NCBI RefSeq assembly: GCF_015319165.1
Contig: NZ_JADIVZ010000001.1
Span: forward strand, 496,001 to 560,000
Origin: Nocardioides acrostichi
GTDB lineage: Bacteria > Actinomycetota > Actinomycetes > Propionibacteriales > Nocardioidaceae
Direction: 5' to 3'
Length of the DNA stretch: 64,000 nucleotides
Shown: piece after piece, positions 55,047 to 63,740 of the stretch
How the letters are laid out: each line of letters starts with the position of its first letter
Numbering within the stretch: the stretch's first letter is position 1
The notes under the pieces: model-generated
The model's database searches: none
Told to the model about the DNA's origin: nothing
What the model saw: the letters and a program-made list of their open reading frames with translations, nothing else
Translations under genes and position numbers: made by a program

Positions 55047-56912
55047 TCAGACGTACAGCGCCTCGATCTCGTCGTGGCTCTCGCGCAGCACCACGCGGCG
55101 CTTGAGCTTCAGGCTGGGCGTCAGCTGGCCGTCGTCCTCGGTCCACCGGCGAGGCAGCACGACGAACCGGCGCACGGCCTCCGCCTTCGAGACCGCCTGG
55201 TTCGCGGCGTCCACCCCGGTCTGGACGGCGGCACGCACGGCCGTGTCGCGGGAGGCGAGAGCGAGCAGCTCGTCGTCGTCGAGATCCTTCACGCGCGTAC
55301 CACCACCGAGGGCGTCGTGCTCGCCTGCCCACAGCCGGAGAGCCTCGACGTCGAGGGTGATCAGGGCGGCCACGTAGGGCTGCCCGTCGCCGACGACGAC
55401 GCACTGGTCGATGAGCGGATGCGTGCGCAGTCGCTCTTCGAGCACACCGGGCGCGACGTTCTTGCCGCCGGCGGTCACGATGATCTCCTTCTTGCGGCCG
55501 GTGATGCGCACGAAGCCCTCGTCGTCGACCTCGCCGATGTCGCCGCTGTGCAGCCAGCCGTCGCGCTCGAGCACCTCGGCGGTGGCCTCGGGATCCTGCC
55601 AGTACCCCGAGAACACCTGTGGACCGCGGAACAGCAGCTCGCCGTCGTCGGCGACGCGCACCGCCGCACCGGGCAGCGGGCGACCGACCGTGCCGATCTT
55701 GAGCGCGTCGGGCACGTTGGAGCAGATGCTCGCCGTGGTCTCGGTGAGCCCGTACCCCTCGAGCACCGTCAGGCCGAGTCCGCGGTAGAAGTGCGTGAGC
55801 CGCTCACCGAGCGGCGCCCCGCCGGACACCGCCCACCGGCACCGCCCGCCCAGGGCGCCGTGCATCCGCTGCTCGAGCACTCGACCGAGCGCCGCGCGCT
55901 GTGCGCGCACTCGCACGGGCACCCGGCCTGCGTCGAGCCCGCGCGAGTAGGCGATGGCGACCTCGGCGGCCCGGTCGAAGAGCCGGCCGCGGCCGTCGGC
56001 GGTGGCCTGCTGGGAGGCGGCGTTGAACAGCCGCTCGAAGACCCTGGGCACGCCGAGCACGAAGGTCGGCTCGAAGCTGCGCAGATCCTCACCGATGCGC
56101 GCGAAGCCCGCGCTGTGCGCCAGCGGCGTGCCGGTGCGCACGCATCCGATCTGCACGATGCGCGCGAGCACGTGCGCGAGCGGCAGGAAGAGCAGGGTCC
56201 GCGCGTCGTCGGGCTCGAACAGCTCCGCGAGCTCGCGGGTCGTGACGTCGACCTCGGCCAGGAAGGCCCCGTGCGTGAGCATGCAGCCCTTCGGACGCCC
56301 GGTGGTGCCGGAGGTGTAGATGAGGCTGGCGACGTCGTCGGGGCCGATCGAGGCGCGGCGTTCGTCGACGACCGGGTCGTCCACCTCGGCACCGAGGATG
56401 CACAGCTCGCGGACGACGCCCCCGGAGTCGCCGGGAACCTCGGTGTCGGTGTCGATGGACCACACGTGTCGCAGCTGGGCGAGACCCTCGCGCTGCTCGG
56501 CGACCCGCCCAGCGTGCAGCGCGTGCTCGACGATGATCGCGACGGCGCCGGAGTCGGTTAGGATCGTGTGCACCTGCTCGGCCGACGACGACTCGTAGAC
56601 CGGCACGGTCACGGCGCCGCAGCACCAGATGGCGTAGTCGAGCAGTGTCCACTCGTAGCGCGTGCGCGACATCAGCGCCACGCGGTCGCCGACCTCGACC
56701 CCGGCGGCGATCAGGCCGCGCGCGACCGCGCGCACCTCGGCCCAGAGCTCGGCGGCCGTGACGTCGCGCCAGCCGGGCGTGCCGTCGTCCGGCTCGTGCC
56801 AGCGGCAGACGAGCACTGTGTCGGGGGCCTGCTCGGCCTGGCGGGCGAGGTCGTCGGTGAGGTTCCCGGTGACGGGGGCGAGGTCGGTGCCCGGCGTCGA
56901 GAACTCGCGCAT
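55047..56912 (-). CDS. Long-chain fatty acid-CoA ligase (FadD15-like)
   Basis: A 621-residue adenylate-forming enzyme activating fatty acids to acyl-CoA. Motif A5/P-loop YTSGTTGRPKGCMLTH (~225-240), the middle motif EGYGLTETTAS, and the hinge and late motifs LHSGDIGEVDDEGFVRITGRK (in part) and KNVAPGVLEERLR are all intact. It has the extended length of FadD15/ACSL-type ligases. ATG 56912 is supported by TAACGT ending 7 nt upstream. It is divergent from the SRPBCC gene; in Streptomyces the same set of genes (fadD, SRPBCC, ArsA-like) is found together near glucokinase. Confidence 0.94.
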   Translation of the reverse strand: MREFSTPGTDLAPVTGNLTDDLARQAEQAPDTVLVCRWHEPDDGTPGWRDVTAAELWAEVRAVARGLIAAGVEVGDRVALMSRTRYEWTLLDYAIWCCGAVTVPVYESSSAEQVHTILTDSGAVAIIVEHALHAGRVAEQREGLAQLRHVWSIDTDTEVPGDSGGVVRELCILGAEVDDPVVDERRASIGPDDVASLIYTSGTTGRPKGCMLTHGAFLAEVDVTTRELAELFEPDDARTLLFLPLAHVLARIVQIGCVRTGTPLAHSAGFARIGEDLRSFEPTFVLGVPRVFERLFNAASQQATADGRGRLFDRAAEVAIAYSRGLDAGRVPVRVRAQRAALGRVLEQRMHGALGGRCRWAVSGGAPLGERLTHFYRGLGLTVLEGYGLTETTASICSNVPDALKIGTVGRPLPGAAVRVADDGELLFRGPQVFSGYWQDPEATAEVLERDGWLHSGDIGEVDDEGFVRITGRKKEIIVTAGGKNVAPGVLEERLRTHPLIDQCVVVGDGQPYVAALITLDVEALRLWAGEHDALGGGTRVKDLDDDELLALASRDTAVRAAVQTGVDAANQAVSKAEAVRRFVVLPRRWTEDDGQLTPSLKLKRRVVLRESHDEIEALYV

Positions 56913-57055
56913 GCGCGGGACGTTACCCAACGGGTCGCCGACGCGGGAGTCGGCGGTGGTCGCCGGGGGCCGGCGGCGACTGATCGGGTACGCTCGCACG
57001 CCGGGCGCGTCGGTGCGCCCCAGACCGGGTGAGCACCGTGCAGGAGGGGTGGACG

Positions 57056-57493
57056 ATGGCCGAGCAGACGACATCCTCGATCACGATCGACGCGACCCCC
57101 GCGGAGGTCATGGCCGTCATCGCCGACTTCGAGTCCTACCCGGCCTGGGCCAAGGGTGTCACCCGGGCCGAGGTGGTGGAGGCCGGCTCCGGCGACCGTG
57201 CCGAGCAGGTGTTCTTCGCCCTCGACGTCTCGCCCATCAAGGACGAGTACACCTTGGCCTACACGTGGCACGACGACCGCGAGGTCACCTGGACGCTGGT
57301 CGACGGCAAGATGCTGCGTGCTCTCGACGGCGCCTACGTGCTGCGTGCGGTCGGCGGCTCCACCGAGGTCACGTACCGTCTCGCCCTCGACGTGTCGATC
57401 CCGCTGATCGGCATGCTCAAGCGCAAGGGCGAGAAGATCCTGATCGACACCGCGCTGAAGGGATTGAAGAAGCGCGTCGAGTCGCTGGCCTGA
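57056..57493 (+). CDS. SRPBCC (START-like) family protein
   Basis: A 145-residue helix-grip protein of the polyketide cyclase / COQ10-like group. The pattern SSITIDATPAEVMAVIADFESYPAW (split by the family's W), VTRAEVVEAGSGDRAEQVFF and the C-terminal amphipathic helix GEKILIDTALKGLKKRVESL is typical. Such proteins bind hydrophobic ligands; given the divergent fatty-acid ligase, a lipid is possible. ATG 57056 has AGGAGGGG 7 nt upstream. The ArsA-like gene starts 15 bases later, so they share a transcript. Confidence 0.88.
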   Translation: MAEQTTSSITIDATPAEVMAVIADFESYPAWAKGVTRAEVVEAGSGDRAEQVFFALDVSPIKDEYTLAYTWHDDREVTWTLVDGKMLRALDGAYVLRAVGGSTEVTYRLALDVSIPLIGMLKRKGEKILIDTALKGLKKRVESLA

Positions 57494-57507
57494 GCGGGGC
57501 ACCTGCG

Positions 57508-58713
57508 TTGCGCATCCTCCTCTTCACCGGCAAGGGCGGCGTCGGCAAGTCGACCATCGCGGCCGGTACGGCTGCGCTCGCAGCGGCCGACGGACTCCGC
57601 ACCCTGGTGCTCTCGACCGATGCGGCGCATTCCCTCGCCGACGCCTTCGCCACCCCGGTGGGCTCCGAGCCCACCGAGGTCGCGCCGCGGCTGTTCGTGC
57701 AGCAGGTGGACGCCCAGCTGCGGTTCCAGCAGTCGTGGGCCGACATCCAGCACTATCTGCTCTCGGTGCTCGACGTGGCCGGAGTCGACCCGGTGGCGGC
57801 CGAGGAGCTCACCGTCATCCCCGGGGCGGAGGAGGTGCTGGCGCTGCTCGAGCTCCGGTTGCACGTGCTCTCGGGGCACTGGGACGTCGTGGTCGTCGAC
57901 TGCGCCCCGACCGCCGAGACGCTGCGGCTCTTGGCGCTGCCCGAGGCGCTGGGCTGGTACATGCAGCGCGTGTTCCCCGCCGAGCGCCGCATCGTCAAGG
58001 CCCTCAAACCGGTGCTCACCCGTGCGGCGGGTGTGCCGATGCCCGGTGACGACGTGTTCGACGCCGTCGAGCGATTGCACACCGAGCTCGACGAGGTGCA
58101 CCGCCTGCTGACCGGCCCTGACGCGAGTGTGCGGCTCGTGCTCACGCCCGAGTCGGTCGTGTTGGCCGAGGCACGCCGCAGCTACACCAACCTCTCGCTG
58201 TTCGGCTACCGCGTCGACGGAGTCGTGGCGAACCGGATCTTCCCCGACGGCGGAGACGATGCCTGGCGCGCCGGCTGGGTCGAGGCGCAGCGCCGGGTGC
58301 TCGACCAGGTGACCGAGTCGTTCGCGGGGCTGCCCGTCTGGCGCTCGGAGTACCGGCCCGTCGAACCGGTCGGCACCGAGCCGCTGCTCGCCCTGGCCAC
58401 CGAGGTCTACGACGGTGGCGATGCGTTGGCACCGCCGCAGGGCACCGGACCCTTCCGGGTGCGCCGTACCGAGCGAGGCGCGGTGCTGAGCCTGGCTCTG
58501 CCCTTCGTCACGAGCGCGGAGGTCGACCTCGCGCGCAACGGCGACGAGCTGGTGCTCACGGTGGGCTCCTACCGCCGCCTGCTCACACTCCCCGCGGGTC
58601 TCAACCGGTTCAAGGTCGCCGGCGCGCGGGTCGAGCAGGGGCAACTGCGGGTGCGCTTCTTGGACCCCGACGCCGCAGCCTCTGGACCTCCGCGCGAGAG
58701 GGCGGGCCGATGA
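57508..58713 (+). CDS. ArsA/GET3-family ATPase
   Basis: A 401-residue single-domain ArsA-like P-loop ATPase. The deviant Walker A loop is FTGKGGVGKST (~6-16), with switch regions LSTDAAHSLADAF and VVDCAPTAETLRLL. A C-terminal alpha-crystallin-like domain (~310-395, LALPFVTSAEVDLARNGDEL) is typical of actinobacterial members. No arsenic genes are present, so a chaperone or targeting role is more likely than arsenite export. The start is TTG 57508, giving MRILLFTGKGG, as in relatives. It overlaps the next gene by 4 bases. Confidence 0.9.
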   Translation: MRILLFTGKGGVGKSTIAAGTAALAAADGLRTLVLSTDAAHSLADAFATPVGSEPTEVAPRLFVQQVDAQLRFQQSWADIQHYLLSVLDVAGVDPVAAEELTVIPGAEEVLALLELRLHVLSGHWDVVVVDCAPTAETLRLLALPEALGWYMQRVFPAERRIVKALKPVLTRAAGVPMPGDDVFDAVERLHTELDEVHRLLTGPDASVRLVLTPESVVLAEARRSYTNLSLFGYRVDGVVANRIFPDGGDDAWRAGWVEAQRRVLDQVTESFAGLPVWRSEYRPVEPVGTEPLLALATEVYDGGDALAPPQGTGPFRVRRTERGAVLSLALPFVTSAEVDLARNGDELVLTVGSYRRLLTLPAGLNRFKVAGARVEQGQLRVRFLDPDAAASGPPRERAGR

Positions 58714-59315
58714 GCAGCGAGCGACGGCACGACGGTCAGGGTGACCCCGACGACGTCGGCAGCGTCGCCGAAGAGGCCGCGAAGCTGCTCGGTGCGCTCT
58801 CGGACTGGGCCGGCGACAGTGCTCGCGAGCAGGTCGCGGGCGCGAGCGCAGGGCTGGGGGCGGCCTGGGCCGAGGGGCTCGCCGACCTCGCCGGCGCCGC
58901 CGCCGGTGCTGCCCGCGGGCTCTCCGAGCATGTCGGCCACGTCGGCGAGGGTGTGGCCGAGGGGCTCGCCGAGGGGATCGCGACGGGCTCGCCCGAGTGC
59001 CGCTACTGCCCCGTGTGCCGCACGGTGCACGCCGTCCGGCAGCTCAACCCGGAGGTGCGCGACCATCTGCAGACGGCACTTGCCTCGCTCCTCCAGGCCG
59101 GTGCTGCGCTGATGGCGGCTCCCGCCGGGGCGCGGCGACACGACGCTGCCGGTGTGGAGCGGATCGACCTCGACGCCGAGGGCGATCCGGCCGACGACCT
59201 CGAGCGGGATCTGGGGGAGGATCTGGCCGCGGACTGGGACGGACTCGACGACGACCCCGACGACAGCCCCGACGACAGCCCCGACGACGACCGGAGGAGC
59301 AGCAGCCATGAGTGA
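58710..59315 (+). CDS. DUF5304-like hypothetical protein with a CxxC pair
   Basis: A 201-residue protein. The N-terminal two thirds are Ala/Gly-rich amphipathic helices (AEGLADLAGAAAGAARGLSEH). A CRYCPVCRTVHAVRQL motif at ~97-112 has two CxxC-type cysteines plus His, a possible zinc ribbon. The C-terminus is very acidic (repeated DDxPDDSPDD). The layout resembles the actinobacterial DUF5304 proteins found beside ArsA-like ATPases and glucokinase. Function is unknown. The ATG overlaps arsA by 4 bases and the stop overlaps the ROK kinase by 8, so all three are translationally coupled. Confidence 0.8.
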   Translation: MSSERRHDGQGDPDDVGSVAEEAAKLLGALSDWAGDSAREQVAGASAGLGAAWAEGLADLAGAAAGAARGLSEHVGHVGEGVAEGLAEGIATGSPECRYCPVCRTVHAVRQLNPEVRDHLQTALASLLQAGAALMAAPAGARRHDAAGVERIDLDAEGDPADDLERDLGEDLAADWDGLDDDPDDSPDDSPDDDRRSSSHE

Positions 59316-60291
59316 GCCGGAGGCGGACTCGACCGGGTCCGTACCCGCCGACGCCCTCACGGTCGGGGTCGACATCGGCGGAACCAAGATCCTCGGCGGT
59401 GTGGTCGATGCCGACGGCGCGATCCTGGCCGAGCACCGCGTCGAGTCACCGGCCACCGACGAGCGGGCCATCGAGCAGGCCGTGTGCGACCTGGTGCGTC
59501 AGCTCACCCGTGACCACGAGGTCGCCGGTGTCGGTGTCGGTGCGGCCGGGTACGTGGACAAGTCCCGCTCGAACGTGATGTTCGCGCCGAACATCGCTTG
59601 GCGCGACGTCACGTTGCGCCAGGATCTCGAGTCCGAGCTCGGGCTGCCGGTGGTCATCGAGAACGACGCCAACGTCGCGGCGTGGGGCGAGTTCCGCTTC
59701 GGCGCCGGCCACGACGTCGACGACCTCCTGCTCGTCACCGTCGGCACCGGGGTGGGCGGCGGCCTGGTGCTCGACGGCGAGCTCTACCGCGGTGCCTTCG
59801 GCGTCGGCGCCGAGATCGGCCACATGCGCGTCGTGCCCGGCGGACAACTGTGCGGTTGCGGCAACTACGGCTGCTTCGAGCAGTACGCGAGCGGGTCGGC
59901 GCTGGTGCGCGAGGCCCGCACCGCTGCTCGCGGCGGCTCGCTCCTCGCCCGGCACGTGCTCGATCGGGCCGACGGCGACGCCGAGGCCATCACCGGGCCC
60001 CTCATCACCGAGGCGGCACGCGACGGCGACCCGTTCGCCGTCGAGCAACTGGCCACGCTCGGTCGGTGGCTCGGTGAGGGCATCGCCTCGCTCACCGCCG
60101 TGCTCGACCCCGCGGTGGCGGTCATCGGGGGTGGGGTGAGCGAGGCCGGCGACCTGCTGCTGGAGCCGGCGCGGCAGGCCTTCCTGGGCCAGCTCACCGG
60201 GCGTGGACATCGACCGGCCCTGGAGATCCGCAAGGCACGCCTGGGCAACCGCGCCGGTCTCATCGGCGCGGCCGACCTGGCGCGCCGGTGA
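59308..60291 (+). CDS. glkA: ROK-family glucokinase
   Basis: A 327-residue sugar kinase. ATP loop VGVDIGGTKILGG (~18-30), the catalytic Asp in VVIENDANVAAWGE, the second phosphate loop LLVTVGTGVGGGLV and the ROK zinc site GHMRVVPGGQLCGCGNYGC (His and three Cys) are intact; FEQYASG gives the sugar-binding Glu. Streptomyces GlkA is at an equivalent position and phosphorylates glucose with a role in carbon repression. ATG 59308 follows GGAGGAG at 59293-59298. A second ROK gene overlaps its end by 4 bases. Confidence 0.9.
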   Translation: MSEPEADSTGSVPADALTVGVDIGGTKILGGVVDADGAILAEHRVESPATDERAIEQAVCDLVRQLTRDHEVAGVGVGAAGYVDKSRSNVMFAPNIAWRDVTLRQDLESELGLPVVIENDANVAAWGEFRFGAGHDVDDLLLVTVGTGVGGGLVLDGELYRGAFGVGAEIGHMRVVPGGQLCGCGNYGCFEQYASGSALVREARTAARGGSLLARHVLDRADGDAEAITGPLITEAARDGDPFAVEQLATLGRWLGEGIASLTAVLDPAVAVIGGGVSEAGDLLLEPARQAFLGQLTGRGHRPALEIRKARLGNRAGLIGAADLARR

Positions 60292-61307
60292 CCTCCGGCA
60301 CGCGCTCGGCCGACCGCCCGTCGCTGGTGATGGCGGCTGCCTCGGTCGTGCGACCGGTCGTGATCGGCGTCGATGTCGGCGGCACGAAGGTCATGGCGGC
60401 CGAGGTCGCCCCCGACGGTGAGGTACTCCGGGTGGCGCACCGGGCCACGCCCGGACGCCGGGTCGAGGTCGCTCTCGTGGAGCAGGCGCTCACCGAGGCG
60501 GTCGAGGAGATCGCCGCCGGACGCCGTGTGGCCGGCGTCGGTCTCGCCGCGGCCGGATTCGTCGACGCTGCGGGGGAGCGGGTCATGTTCGCGCCACACC
60601 TCCCGTGGCAAGGGGAGCAGGTACGCGCCAGGCTCACCGAGCGGTGGCGCACCCCCGTCTTCCTCGACAACGACGCCAACTGCGCGGCCCGCGCCGAGAC
60701 CGCCTACGGCTCGGCCGTGGGCGCCGACGACGCCCTGGTCATCACGCTGGGCACGGGCATCGGGGGCGCCGTCGTGCTCGACGGCGAGCTGCACCGCGGG
60801 CGCAACGGCATGGCCGGCGAGTTCGGCCACATGCAGGTCGTGCCCGACGGCCGCGAATGCGAGTGCGGGGGGCACGGGTGCTGGGAGCAGTACTGCTCGG
60901 GCAGCGCGCTGGTGCGCCTGGCTCGTGCCCGGTCGACGACAGCGCCCGACGACTGGGGCGGCCCCGCTGTCACCGAGGCGGCCCTCGCCGGGGATCCCGC
61001 CGCGCTGGAGGCGTTCGCCGAGATCGGGGACTGGCTCGGCGTGGGCACCGCGAACCTCGTCGCCGCCTTCGACCCCGAGGTCGTGGTCGTCGGAGGGGGC
61101 GTCTCCGCGGCCGGGGATCTACTGCTCGCCCCCGCGCGCGCGGCACTCGCCCGCTCGCTGGTCGGTCACGGGCACCGCGTCGTCCCGCCCGTCATCGAGG
61201 CCAGCTTCGGCCCCGAGGCGGGGGCAGTGGGAGCCGCCTCCCTGGTGCGCGAGGGCCTGGGCCGGGGTGTGCGTCCTCGGCGCCGCCGTCCGCGTCGCCG
61301 TCGCTGA
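60288..61307 (+). CDS. Second ROK-family sugar kinase
   Basis: A 339-residue paralogue of the gene before it. It keeps the ATP loop VIGVDVGGTKVMAAE, the catalytic Asp in FLDNDANCAARAE, TLGTGIGGAVVL and the zinc site GHMQVVPDGRECECGGHGC, so it should be active. Its N-terminus is longer (~24 residues) and its C-terminus ends in an Arg-rich tail ([11 protein letters not shown]). The GTG overlaps the first kinase's stop (GTGA). It may have a different hexose specificity or arise from recent tandem duplication, although the two differ clearly along their length. The stop is followed at once by family A repeats. Confidence 0.88.
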   Translation: MTSGTRSADRPSLVMAAASVVRPVVIGVDVGGTKVMAAEVAPDGEVLRVAHRATPGRRVEVALVEQALTEAVEEIAAGRRVAGVGLAAAGFVDAAGERVMFAPHLPWQGEQVRARLTERWRTPVFLDNDANCAARAETAYGSAVGADDALVITLGTGIGGAVVLDGELHRGRNGMAGEFGHMQVVPDGRECECGGHGCWEQYCSGSALVRLARARSTTAPDDWGGPAVTEAALAGDPAALEAFAEIGDWLGVGTANLVAAFDPEVVVVGGGVSAAGDLLLAPARAALARSLVGHGHRVVPPVIEASFGPEAGAVGAASLVREGLGRGVRPRRRRPRRRR

Positions 61308-61409
61308 CCCGCGAGGGGTCGCGTATTGACCCACGAGGGGTCGCGAATCGTCCCGCGAGGGGTCGCGAATCGTCCCGCGAGGGGTCGCAAATCGTCGTCC
61401 GAGGGGTCG
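61308..61409. repeat. 22-bp repeat family A array, five cores
   Basis: Beginning at the base after the ROK stop codon, GGGG-TC cores recur exactly every 22 bases at 61315, 61337, 61359, 61381 and 61403. Unit body: GAGGGGTCGCGAATCGTC with 0-4 changes. It is the same family as at 8679-8820, here with TCGCGA in place of TCGTGA. Confidence 0.95.
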
Positions 61410-61423
61410 ACGCCTGGAAAGTC

Positions 61424-61566
61424 GTGACGGGTCGCGTGAAAACTGGTGGCAGGTCACGTGAAAACTGGTGACGGGTCACGTGAAAACTGGTGACGGGTCA
61501 CGTGAAAACTGGTGACGGGTCACGTGAAAACTGGTGACGGGTCACGTGAAAACTGGTGACGGGTCG
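61424..61566. repeat. 22-bp repeat family B array, seven cores
   Basis: GGGTC cores (one AGGTC) at 61429, 61451, 61473, 61495, 61517, 61539 and 61561, separated by ACGTGAAAACTGGTGAC. It is the same family as at 19798-19962, but with GGTGAC instead of GGCGAC. The first copy has GGGTCGCGTGAAAAC, a form intermediate between families A and B. It ends 3 bases from the stop of the minus-strand membrane-protein gene. Confidence 0.95.
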
Positions 61567-61569
61567 GCG

Positions 61570-62040
61570 TCAGAGGCGGGAGCCGTCGTCCCAGGGGTCG
61601 CGGGGCTCGCGAGACATCTGGGCGACCAGGTAGCCGAAGCCGCCGACGAACCAGGCGATACCGCCGTAGGCGACCCAGGTGGGCACGTGGATGCGCCCGA
61701 TGAGCAGGACGATGAGCAGGGTGGGGGCGCCGAACACGCCTGCCCAGGCCAGCCCGCGGTCGAACGGGGGTCGCGGCACCGGCGGCGGCTCGGGGGGCAC
61801 GAAGCGCTCGTCGTCGTCGACCGGCGGCGGGGCGGACGACGGGAGCAGGCCGAGCGGGTCGGCGTCTTGGATGCTCCACGTGGTCGAGGTGGCCGCGGGC
61901 TCCGACTGCTCGATGCGATCGTGGAGGTCGTCGGGACCGAGATCGGCGCGCTCGCCGAAGTTCTCCACGATGGCCCGCCAGGCGGCGTCCTGGTCACTCT
62001 CGGCACCGGAGTGCGGATCGCGCTCGTTGTCCCGCTCCAC
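61570..62040 (-). CDS. Small membrane protein with acidic N-terminal region
   Basis: A 156-residue protein not assigned to a family. The first ~95 residues are acidic and Pro-rich (DDDERFVPPEPPPVPRPPFD), preceded by a helix (DQDAAWRAIVENFGERADLG). Two membrane helices follow (~97-115 and 120-142), and the tail is SREPRDPWDDGSRL. Similar small two-helix proteins are common next to actinobacterial glucokinase genes. GTG 62040 has TAGGCT ending 6 nt upstream, so it is probably leaderless. The stop is followed by the family B repeat array, which lies between it and the convergent ROK gene. Confidence 0.8.
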   Translation of the reverse strand: MERDNERDPHSGAESDQDAAWRAIVENFGERADLGPDDLHDRIEQSEPAATSTTWSIQDADPLGLLPSSAPPPVDDDERFVPPEPPPVPRPPFDRGLAWAGVFGAPTLLIVLLIGRIHVPTWVAYGGIAWFVGGFGYLVAQMSREPRDPWDDGSRL

Positions 62041-62071
62041 GGGACGAGCCTAGGTGGTCGATGGTGGAACG

Positions 62072-62857
62072 TCAGCCCCTCGGGGCGGTGACCTTCTCGA
62101 CGAACGCGAGGGTCTGCTCGATGACGACCGGCAGGTCGTGGTCGAGCGTCGCCACGTGGAAGCTGTCGCGCAGGGCCACCCGGGTCACCTCGCCCGTGAC
62201 TCCTGACGTGATGAGGGGCTCGGAGGAAGCGTCGACGACGTGGTCCTCGTCGGAGCGCAGGTACAGCAGCGGCGCGGTCACTCGCGGCAGATCGGCGACG
62301 AGCGGCGGCCACGCCTGCATCATCGAGTGCGCCGCCTTGAGCGGGGTGCGGGTGTAGCCGTGCTCGTCGCCGCCCGACTTGATGTCGTTGGCGATCCCGG
62401 GAAACGAGGGCACGAGGTGCTTCAGCACGGGCAGCAGCTTCACGTCCAAGCGCTGGGTGGCCACCGCGGGATTGATGACGACGACCCCGGCCAGCGCGTC
62501 GCCGAGGTCGGCGGCCAGCCGCAGCACGAGTGCCCCGCCCATCGACAACCCACCCGCCACGACGACGTCGCAACGGTCCGCCAGCCGGGTGTGCGCCGTC
62601 CGGATCTCGCCGTACCAGTCGGCCCACGTGGTGGTGTTGAGATCCTGCCACGAGGTGCCGTGGCCGGGCAGCCGTGGCACCTCGACGGCGTAGCCGTGCT
62701 CGGCGAGCGCCTCGCCCAGGGGCTTCATCGAGGCGGGCTGGCCGGTGAACCCGTGACTCAGCAGGACGCCGACCCGTCGGCCGCCGGTCTTCTCCGGCAC
62801 CGCGTCGGTGGCGACGGGAGAGGCGAGCGGGTGGACCGGGGGCGGGGTGTGGGCCAT
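62072..62857 (-). CDS. Alpha/beta hydrolase (Est30 / monoacylglycerol lipase-like)
   Basis: A 261-residue carboxylesterase-type hydrolase. The oxyanion segment is LLSHGFTGQPASMKPL, the nucleophile elbow GLSMGG (Ser near residue 108), the acid in SDEDHVVDASS and the His in DSFHVATLDHD, a complete triad arranged as in Est30. There is no signal peptide. The substrate is unknown; a short acylglycerol or carboxylester is likely. ATG 62857 was chosen over the frame opening at 62953 because CAGGAT ends 6 nt upstream and the extra residues are not conserved in type. It is divergent from plsC. Confidence 0.88.
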   Translation of the reverse strand: MAHTPPPVHPLASPVATDAVPEKTGGRRVGVLLSHGFTGQPASMKPLGEALAEHGYAVEVPRLPGHGTSWQDLNTTTWADWYGEIRTAHTRLADRCDVVVAGGLSMGGALVLRLAADLGDALAGVVVINPAVATQRLDVKLLPVLKHLVPSFPGIANDIKSGGDEHGYTRTPLKAAHSMMQAWPPLVADLPRVTAPLLYLRSDEDHVVDASSEPLITSGVTGEVTRVALRDSFHVATLDHDLPVVIEQTLAFVEKVTAPRG

Positions 62858-62976
62858 GGCGGCATCCTGCCGCACCGGGCCGTGTGGAGTGAGACGGTGC
62901 CCGCGAGGTTGGACTAGGCTCCTGCCGGGCAGGTCTCGGACGAGGCCATCCACGGGGGAGAAAGGGGAGTGCTGGG

Positions 62977-63726
62977 GTGTTCTACTGGTTCCTCAAGTGG
63001 ATCGCGCTGGGTCCGCTGCTGCGCGTCGTCTTCCGGCCCCAGGCGAGCGGAATCGAGCACGTGCCGGCCGAAGGCCCCGCCATCTTGGCGAGCAACCACC
63101 TCTCCTACGCCGACTGGCTGTTCATGCCGCTGACGCTGCCGCGCCGGGTCACGTTCGTGGCCAAGGCGGAGTACTTCACGGGTCCGGGGCTGAAGGGCTG
63201 GCTCCAGAAGACGTTCTTCTCCGGAGCCGGCCAGGTGCCGATCGACCGGGGCGGCGCCGACGCGGCGGCGGGTGCGCTGCTGTCGGCCAAGCGGGTGCTC
63301 GGCGAGGGCGACCTGTTCGGCATCTACCCCGAAGGCACCCGCTCCCACGACGGCAAGCTCTACCGCGGCAAGACCGGTGTGGCGCGGCTGGCCCTCGAGA
63401 CCGGGGTGCCGGTGATCCCCGTCGCGGTCGTCGGCACCGACGTCGTGGCTCCGCCGGGCAAGACGTTCGGCTCGTTCACCCGGCCGGTGGTGCGCTTCGG
63501 TGAGCCCCTCGACTTCTCCCGCTACGAGGGTCTCGCGAACGACCGCTACATCCTGCGCTCGGTCACCGACGAGATCATGTACGCGATCATGACGCTGTCG
63601 GGTCAGGAGTACGTCGACGTGTACGCCTCCCGCGCGAAGGAGCTGTCGAAGGAGAAGGACGCCGCCGCGAAGGACGCACAGAAGGCGCAGGGCGGCTCCG
63701 ACGTGCCCGACCAACGGGCTTCTTGA
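62977..63726 (+). CDS. 1-acyl-sn-glycerol-3-phosphate acyltransferase (PlsC family)
   Basis: A 249-residue membrane-associated acyltransferase adding the second acyl chain in phospholipid synthesis. The HX4D motif is H41-L-S-Y-A-D46 (ASNHLSYADWLF). Block III is FGIYPEGTRSHDGKLYRGKTG and block IV VPVIPVAVVG. A hydrophobic N-terminus (FYWFLKWIALGPLLRVVF) contacts the membrane. The C-terminus is a Lys/Ala/Glu-rich tail. GTG 62977 follows GGGGAG about 8 nt upstream; a TAGGCT near 62915 may be the -10. The MacS-type gene overlaps its end, as in Streptomyces. Confidence 0.93.
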   Translation: MFYWFLKWIALGPLLRVVFRPQASGIEHVPAEGPAILASNHLSYADWLFMPLTLPRRVTFVAKAEYFTGPGLKGWLQKTFFSGAGQVPIDRGGADAAAGALLSAKRVLGEGDLFGIYPEGTRSHDGKLYRGKTGVARLALETGVPVIPVAVVGTDVVAPPGKTFGSFTRPVVRFGEPLDFSRYEGLANDRYILRSVTDEIMYAIMTLSGQEYVDVYASRAKELSKEKDAAAKDAQKAQGGSDVPDQRAS

Positions 63727-63740
63727 TCCTCGCCCTCGGC

